Origin: Planctomycetaceae bacterium
GTDB lineage: Bacteria > Planctomycetota > Planctomycetia > Gemmatales > Gemmataceae
Reading direction: 5' to 3'
DNA length: 64,000 nt
NCBI GenBank assembly: GCA_013823135.1
Contig: PNLP01000011.1
Location: 89,962 to 153,961 of the forward strand
Part shown: piece after piece, positions 59,775-64,000 of the stretch
Layout: every line of letters starts with the position of its first letter
Position numbering within the stretch: the first letter of the stretch is position 1
The notes under the pieces: generated by a model
The model's database searches: none
What the model saw: the letters and a program-made list of their open reading frames with translations, nothing else
What the model was told of the DNA's origin: nothing
Position numbers and translations under genes: made by a program

Positions 59775-59845
59775 GGGCCTGTGGTCTAACGGGATGACGC
59801 GGGTATGGCATACCTGCAGTCCGGGTTCGATTCCCGGCTGGTCCA
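59775..59845 (+). tRNA. tRNA-Ala (GGC)
   Basis: Acceptor GGGCCTG/CTGGTCC (one T-T mismatch) with G3-U70, anticodon loop ATGGCAT in CGGGT/ACCTG, T-loop TTCGATT, discriminator A. 71 nt, no CCA. Confidence 0.85.
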
Positions 59846-59848
59846 CTT

Positions 59849-59938
59849 GGAGGTTGTGCATCCGGTGGTGGCAGTGTTTGGAGCCTGAACAATGGTCCGG
59901 CCGACTGGGGTTCGCCTTCACTCACTGCCTCCACCGGA
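59849..59938 (+). other. tRNA-like or hairpin element inside the tRNA array
   Basis: 59861-59876 (TCCGGTGGTGGCAGTG) and 59923-59938 (CACTGCCTCCACCGGA) pair at 15 of 16 positions. An alternative pairing GGAGGTTGTG/CACTGCCTCC (59849-59858 with 59923-59932) plus a GTTCG in the 3' part resembles a tRNA with broken T-arm and no U33. It may be a decayed tRNA gene or another structured RNA. Confidence 0.5.
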
Positions 59939-59955
59939 CGAATGGCCTTCAACAC

Positions 59956-60044
59956 GGAAGGTACTGTGAGTGGCTACACGACTTCGTTTGCTAAACGGAG
60001 AGCCGGCATAAACCGGTTTGTGGGTTCGACGCCCGCACCTTCCG
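59956..60044 (+). tRNA. tRNA-Ser (GCT)
   Basis: Perfect acceptor GGAAGGT/ACCTTCC, anticodon loop TTGCTAA, long variable arm AGCCGGCATAAACCGGTTT, T-loop TTCGACG, discriminator G. 89 nt, canonical Ser, no CCA. Confidence 0.92.
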
Positions 60045-60051
60045 CTGACAT

Positions 60052-60125
60052 GCCCTGGTGGTGAAACGGATCCATCATTCCGCGCTTCGAACGCGGCGTT
60101 CCAGGTTCGAATCCTGGCTGGGGTA
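60052..60125 (+). tRNA. tRNA-Arg (TCG)
   Basis: Acceptor GCCCTGG/CTGGGGT, anticodon loop CTTCGAA in CCGCG/CGCGG, T-arm CCAGG/CCTGG with TTCGAAT, discriminator A. 74 nt, no CCA. Confidence 0.9.
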
Positions 60126-60132
60126 CTCGACG

Positions 60133-60210
60133 AAAGGATGAAGGTTGAAAGATGAAGGATGAACAAGTAGATCGCGACTTTCATCCTTCATCTTTCAACC
60201 TTCATCCTTC
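60133..60210. repeat. Hairpin repeat AAGGATGAAGG (family C, copy 3)
   Basis: GAAAGGATGAAGGTTGAAAG onward and CTTTCATCCTTCATCTTTCA onward pair almost completely around a short AT-rich loop. Confidence 0.88.
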
Positions 60211-60214
60211 TCAC

Positions 60215-60288
60215 GATCCTGTCGTCTAGTGGCTCAGGACACCTCCCTGACACGGAGGAGATCGGCGGTTCGAGTCCGCCCAGGATCA
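60215..60288 (+). tRNA. tRNA-Val (GAC)
   Basis: Perfect acceptor GATCCTG/CAGGATC, anticodon loop CTGACAC in CCTCC/GGAGG, T-loop TTCGAGT, canonical D-arm TCGTCTAGTGGCTCAGGACA. 74 nt, no CCA. Last gene of the array. Confidence 0.92.
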
Positions 60289-60412
60289 CTAGCATTATTC
60301 TCAAAAAATAGCGGAAAATAGACGTTTTACATTCTGACGATTTACCGTTCGTTACCGCTCTTTACGCAGTTTTACTCCATTTCTAGGACGTATTTCTAGG
60401 ACGTATTGGTGT

Positions 60413-60927
60413 TCATGAGTTACTAGATAAGGCGGAACCCCAAAACGCACACGCCCTCGGCCGCACACAGCAGCCGGGGTCGCGCAATTGGCCCGACCCC
60501 TCGCGGACGACCGCGTCGAAATCCACGCCCACCACAATACCCGGCCACTCGTCGCGCATCACGGCGACGGCCGCGTCGTGGGCATCCAGGTGTGCCCTCA
60601 CGGTCGCAGCATCGGCTTGCTCCGTGCGAGCGGCCAGGCTGGCCTCTCGTGACGGCCGATTACGGGTCGTGGTCACCTGCACCTGCCGCGTATCGGCCTG
60701 GATCGCCGGCAGCAGGTCACGCCTGCTCGTGTCGCGGCCGCCCGATGCACGGGTGCAGCCCCAATACCGTCCCCGCGTGCCACGCACCCCCAGCCGTCCG
60801 TGGCGAATCCCTGGTTCGACTCGTTCGGCTCCGAAATCACGGCGTCACCCAGTGATGCGCCACACGCCCGCAGGTAACCCGCGACGAAGTTTGAACCAGA
60901 GCGAGGGCCGCCGGCGAGCCAGATCAC
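60413..60927 (-). pseudogene. Frameshifted P-loop (sulfotransferase-like) gene remnant
   Basis: From a GTG at 60927, preceded by AGGAG, one frame reads VIWLAGGPRSGSNFVAGYLR, a P-loop like that of small sulfotransferase-type proteins (GAPRSGT), then NESNQGFATDGWGCVARG. Sense then moves to another frame: GRYWGCTRASGG, VQVTTTRNRPSREASLAART, HDAAVAVMRDEWPGIVVGVD. The two halves look like one protein broken by a frameshift near 60760-60790 and truncated at the C-terminus. Family assignment is tentative. Confidence 0.5.
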
Positions 60928-61397
60928 GCTGCTCCTACCCAGGTACTCCCGTTGTCGGTGTGACCCGCGCCGCCGTTGGACAGTGCCGGGATTTCTGATG
61001 CGCTCAGAACATGCCCGATCCAGTCTCATTCATCATTTTCAAACGTGTTTCGCGATTGGTTCGACGCCACCGGAACACACTGGCCATCGACACAGCTTCT
61101 CTCACATTCGTCGTGATCGTGGGCGAAACGATGACGCAACCCGTGGGTAAGTTCGTCGCCGCACATCCGGAGCGTCGTGGGGAAGTGCTTGCCGCGTTGG
61201 GGTCACTGTCACTCTGGGTGCCTTGCAGACGGAATCACAAAGCCCCGGGGGGTTCTTCGGGCTTCTTGCCAAACTGCGCATTTAAAAAGTGCTGGGTTTC
61301 GGGAAAGTCGGGAATCTCGTGAACCTTCGTAGCGCAACGGCTCTCCAAAGGTAGGAGACACTCTAAATTGTGGGAAGTTGATAGTCGCGGGTGATGA
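60928..61397. other. Accessory-region gap without a supported gene
   Basis: No frame here looks real. Fragments such as TQPVGKFVAAHPERRGEVLA near 61130-61220 might be a decayed gene, but no family was recognised. Confidence 0.35.
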
Positions 61398-62321
61398 TTG
61401 GGAGATTTCTCAAGCGAAAAACTGGTGCTATTCGTCCTCTTCGCCCTGCCTGGCGCAGTTGCAATTCGGGTCTATGCGCTCTGGTGTCCCACACCGCAGA
61501 AAGATTGGAAAGAGTCGATCTCCGATGCAATTATCTACAGCTTTGTGGGTCTCACGCTGTGGATGCTGATTGTTCCGGAGGTGGTGAAACAATTCCTGTC
61601 GAACGTGATGGTTCAGAAAGAAAGCGTCAACGCCAACGAGCAGGCAATTAACGCGGTATTCGCCAGCCGAGCTAACTTAGTCCTCTTTGTGCTGATAACA
61701 CCTGCGGTGATCTCGTCAGTTTGGTATTTTTTCCGCTTGCGTCTTCTCCATCGTTGGATCGGCTTTGACCATCCCACCCGGACTGCGTGGGACTGGGTAT
61801 TCAGTCGGAAGCGGCCAGTTTACATCCTCTTCCATTTGAAGTCGAAAGGCCCAGACGATTCGCAGACGGTTCGAGTCGGCTACTTCAACGGCAGATCATA
61901 CGTCACGAGCTACCCCTTGGATGCCGAAATCTACGTTGAGCGAGTTCATCAACTCGACGCGAACGGACAAGTGACGCAACCGATTCCCGATACAAACGGC
62001 ATGCTAATAAAGCTTTCTGAGTGCGAGCGTCTAGAGTTTCTTTTAGACCCAACGCCAATTCCGTTGACATTGAGACAGCGTGCCTGGCATAGGACCATAA
62101 GTGCCTCACGGCGGGTCCGCAAAGGCTGCTTGGACCGAGTGAAAAGAACGCCGCAAACAGTCAAACGCTACGTCGGCGTCAGTTACAACTGGACAATTCA
62201 ACAGTTGGATAACCAATCGCGAAGAGGAAAAACATGGCTGACAAAGAAGGCACCTCCGGGGGCAAAGGTGGAGGAAGCGACGGGGGAAAACCCGTCAACT
62301 ACGGCCGGACTGGGCCAGTAG
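61398..62321 (+). CDS. DUF6338-like membrane protein
   Basis: A 307-residue protein. Two N-terminal membrane segments (LVLFVLFALPGAVAIRVYAL and DAIIYSFVGLTLWMLIVPEV) and a third (LVLFVLITPAVISSVWYFFR) precede a cytoplasmic part with GYFNGRSYVTSYPLDAEIYV. This matches my recollection of DUF6338 proteins, found near mobile and defence regions; function unknown. The frame opens after a stop at 61395 and TTG at 61398 is the only plausible start. Codon use is AT-richer than its surroundings, suggesting transfer. Confidence 0.75.
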   Translation: MGDFSSEKLVLFVLFALPGAVAIRVYALWCPTPQKDWKESISDAIIYSFVGLTLWMLIVPEVVKQFLSNVMVQKESVNANEQAINAVFASRANLVLFVLITPAVISSVWYFFRLRLLHRWIGFDHPTRTAWDWVFSRKRPVYILFHLKSKGPDDSQTVRVGYFNGRSYVTSYPLDAEIYVERVHQLDANGQVTQPIPDTNGMLIKLSECERLEFLLDPTPIPLTLRQRAWHRTISASRRVRKGCLDRVKRTPQTVKRYVGVSYNWTIQQLDNQSRRGKTWLTKKAPPGAKVEEATGENPSTTAGLGQ

Positions 62322-62566
62322 TGAGCGGCCCAGTTCAAGAGAGTCAGTCACCCCCGCAGAGCGGGGTAGTAAGGGAGGGGAAACAAGGCCCCGAAGGATT
62401 GGTCAAGGGTGGGGCAGTTGGCCCTGCGGTTATCAAGGGCATCACTGGGCCTCAAGCGGCTGAAGCCCCGCCGATCATCCTCCCGCGAGGGTGGTCAAGT
62501 AATTTTACTCAACCCGCTGCGGAGTCTCCCTCGCCGCCCCCGCCTCCAAAGGCACAAGAAGGGTGA
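62234..62566 (+). CDS. Small Gly/Pro-rich protein overlapping the DUF6338-like gene
   Basis: A 110-residue low-complexity protein (start MADKEGTSGGKGGGSDGGKP, Pro-rich end SPSPPPPPKAQEG). It overlaps the previous gene by 88 bases in another frame. A GAGGAAAA ribosome-like site precedes the ATG, and a terminator follows 23 bases after the stop, which supports it. Disordered composition gives no hint of function; it may partner the membrane protein. Confidence 0.55.
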   Translation: MADKEGTSGGKGGGSDGGKPVNYGRTGPVVSGPVQESQSPPQSGVVREGKQGPEGLVKGGAVGPAVIKGITGPQAAEAPPIILPRGWSSNFTQPAAESPSPPPPPKAQEG

Positions 62567-62589
62567 AACAAATCGGGGTATCCGAGGGA

Positions 62590-62613
62590 CCCCGGCACTT
62601 GTCGGGGATTTTT
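62590..62613 (+). terminator. Rho-independent terminator
   Basis: CCCCG, loop GCACTTGT, CGGGG, then ATTTTT, after the DUF6338-like unit. Confidence 0.8.
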
Positions 62614-62859
62614 CATTTGAGGTTTGGCTTCCGATTCGCCCTCGCCATTGCCGCCAGCCACCCGTCGCACCCCGGATGGCAGCCGCTTACACAATCACTC
62701 CGCGTGTTTGCACGCCGCACCCACTGCAACGGTCGCCGCGACAGGCTCCGCAGCGTGGGCGTCTTTGGGCCTCACCCCACGTCGAACGTGACACTGGCCG
62801 TGATCCCGACCGCCAAACCAATCCAGCATCAGGGCGACTCCTGAAACGGGGAACAACTT

Positions 62860-63294
62860 CTACTTCGCTTTCTTGCCCGAATTCGTCTTCTTCTTCAATT
62901 CATCGCGACCGATCCGAGACTTTCTTGCTGTTACTCCTTCAGCCTGGCTGGTGTTGCCCCCGTCTTGCTGCGCGAACTTCAAAAACGTTCGCCGATCATC
63001 TTCATTTGCCCTCGCCCACGCCCGCTTCAACGCCCTCAGCCCCGGCGGGTCTTGTACGTCCGACCGTGCAGGTCGGCTCGACGGCAACACCAACAACTCC
63101 TCTACGGTTACCCCCAACGCCCGCGCCAGCCTCAACGCAGCATCGGCTCGCGGTCGGCGATGGTCCTGTTCCCAATTCCTCACCGATCCCATCGCCACCC
63201 CGGCCTTCTCAGCGAGTTGCTCTTGGGTCACGCCAGTAGCAGACCGCAGACGGGCCAATCTCTGGCCGAGAGTTTCCGTTGTCGCGGTTTCCAC
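62860..63294 (-). CDS. XRE-family transcriptional regulator
   Basis: A 144-residue repressor-like protein. Residues about 8-62 are a Cro/CI-type helix-turn-helix (GQRLARLRSATGVTQEQLAE, KAGVAMGSVRNWEQDHRRPR, ALGVTVEELL). The C-terminal half is charged and ends in a Lys-rich tail. GTG start at 63294 with AGGAG eight bases upstream. It is divergent from the DUF932 gene across a 184-base region with a palindrome over the -35 box, the usual layout of a repressor controlling its neighbour. Confidence 0.9.
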   Translation of the reverse strand: METATTETLGQRLARLRSATGVTQEQLAEKAGVAMGSVRNWEQDHRRPRADAALRLARALGVTVEELLVLPSSRPARSDVQDPPGLRALKRAWARANEDDRRTFLKFAQQDGGNTSQAEGVTARKSRIGRDELKKKTNSGKKAK

Positions 63295-63375
63295 GGCGGT
63301 CGCTCCTGGGAATGTGGTCGGTGGGTCACATAGCAGTCTACCGGCATACTCCGTCTATTTTCCACCCTGAGTATT

Positions 63376-63407
63376 GCGTCAGATGAAAGCTCTACCATCT
63401 TTGACGC
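63376..63407. promoter_or_regulatory. Putative operator palindrome
   Basis: TGCGTCAGATG and CATCTTTGACGCA are inverted copies (with a two-base offset) around a ten-base centre. The right arm covers the -35 box of the promoter at 63401. It is a natural site for the divergent XRE protein. Confidence 0.65.
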
Positions 63408-63429
63408 AGCGCGTCGATTGGTGTATAAT
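63401..63429 (+). promoter_or_regulatory. Sigma-70 promoter of the DUF932 gene
   Basis: TTGACG (63401-63406), 17-base spacer, TATAAT (63424-63429), 50 bases before the ATG. Confidence 0.85.
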
Positions 63430-63478
63430 ACCACTGTAGGGGTTACATGGGTTCTCTGGTCTGAAACAGGAGGGATTC

Positions 63479-64000
63479 ATGGCACACGAAATTGATACCA
63501 CCACCGGTAACGCAGCCGTTTTCACTGTCGGTCAACCGCCGTGGCACCGTCTCGGTGTGACCGTCGCCGAAGCTCAAACCAGCGAAGAAGCAATCAAACT
63601 CGCTGGCCTCAATTGGGGTGTGGAACAGTGGAGCGTCGTGGCCCGGCACGCGGGCCTTGAACGAGCAGTGACCGGGCGGGTTGCGAATGTGAGGAGCGAC
63701 ACGGGCGCGGTGCTGGGGGTCGTCAGCAACGGTTACCGGGTCTTCCAAAACAAGTCGGCGTTCGACTTCTTCGACGCGATGGTGCAAGAAAAACTGGCGA
63801 TCTTCGAGACCGCAGGCTCACTCAAGGGTGGGCGTCAGGTGTGGATGTTGGCACGGCTCCCGAAGACACTGCGAGCGGCGGGCGAAGACGAGATTCGTCC
63901 GTATGTGCTGCTCACCAACAGTCACGATGGGTGTCGTGCGTTGCGCATGATTCCGACCACGATTCGGGTCGTGTGTGCAAACACGTTGAACCTCGCACTT
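63479..64000 (+). CDS. DUF932 phage/plasmid-like protein (3' end outside window)
   Basis: The first 174 codons of a DUF932 protein (TIGR03299-like, phage/plasmid group). The start HEIDTTTGNAAVFTVGQPPW, the HRLGVTVAEAQTSEEAIKLA segment, GVVSNGYRVFQNKSAFDFFD and TIRVVCANTLNLAL are family-typical. Ribosome site AGGAGG seven bases before ATG. DUF932 genes are common on phages and plasmids and are thought to link with DNA replication or anti-defence, but function is not established. It marks the accessory region to the right of the tRNA array. Confidence 0.92.
   Translation, partial: MAHEIDTTTGNAAVFTVGQPPWHRLGVTVAEAQTSEEAIKLAGLNWGVEQWSVVARHAGLERAVTGRVANVRSDTGAVLGVVSNGYRVFQNKSAFDFFDAMVQEKLAIFETAGSLKGGRQVWMLARLPKTLRAAGEDEIRPYVLLTNSHDGCRALRMIPTTIRVVCANTLNLAL

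Noticed and set aside
59088..60210. Possible CRISPR array in the AAGGATGAAGG repeats
   Set aside because: The copies are inverted hairpins separated by tRNA genes, not regularly spaced direct repeats.
61011..61322. 103-codon open frame on the plus strand
   Set aside because: No ribosome site, family or composition support; the first part overlaps decayed DNA.
62563..62844. 93-codon open frame after the DUF6338-like unit
   Set aside because: It runs through the terminator at 62590-62613 and has no recognisable features.

Overview
The window looks like chromosomal DNA of a planctomycete of the Gemmata group (Gemmataceae). It is GC-rich with short operons. It carries PVC-type secreted dehydrogenase/cytochrome c proteins, SMP-30 and leucine-rich-repeat secreted proteins, a membrane-anchored Ser/Thr kinase, a formylmethanofuran-dehydrogenase B homologue typical of planctomycete C1 metabolism, many Gfo/Idh/MocA and sugar-isomerase proteins, and small zinc-ribbon proteins. 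Assignments come from reading motifs and family resemblance; no database search was possible.

Layout. 1-12.1 kb: secreted beta-propeller, LRR and cytochrome c proteins, with an RtcB/archease RNA-ligation pair and fabH between them. 12.6-16.2 kb: protein kinase, STAS-like protein and purine permease in one direction. 16.7-24.6 kb: a low-complexity membrane protein, an S9 peptidase, fhcB, a thioredoxin-like protein and an ABC-F ATPase. 24.9-30 kb: an isomerase, a three-gene toxin-antitoxin cluster, a sulfate ABC transporter (cysW-cysT-sbp, no cysA here) and a small cytochrome c. 30.5-40.4 kb: a five-gene circularly permuted ATP-grasp / alpha-E / transglutaminase cluster, probably for peptide tagging or ligation. 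40.4-47.5 kb: TolB-like, HNH-like, EF-hand and nucleoside hydrolase proteins, two small conserved proteins behind a near-consensus promoter, csrA, and an Ntn asparaginase. 47.5-51.6 kb: a probable operon of a TolQ/ExbB-like channel, an actin-fold protein and a MotB/ExbD-like anchored coiled-coil/VWA protein, interrupted by a four-helix-bundle gene lying between direct repeats. 52-57.8 kb: a barstar-like protein with XPB helicase, an isomerase/oxidoreductase pair and ribD. 58.0-60.3 kb: a dense one-strand array of 19 tRNA genes. 60.4-64 kb: an accessory region with a broken P-loop gene, a DUF6338-like membrane protein, and a divergent XRE regulator / DUF932 pair with a clear operator-promoter.

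Two themes run through the window. First, at least eight families of palindromic dispersed repeats sit between genes and also inside genes: one family supplies part of the signal peptide of two unrelated secreted proteins, and another adds about 35 in-frame residues to FhcB. Second, two genes (fhcB and the last transglutaminase) have no usable ATG/GTG/TTG before conserved N-terminal residues, but each has an ATT codon at ideal distance from a Shine-Dalgarno sequence. The tRNA array is the most unusual region: CCA is not encoded, several D-arms are reduced or abnormal, and two Leu-anticodon tRNAs have short variable loops beside two normal class II Leu tRNAs.
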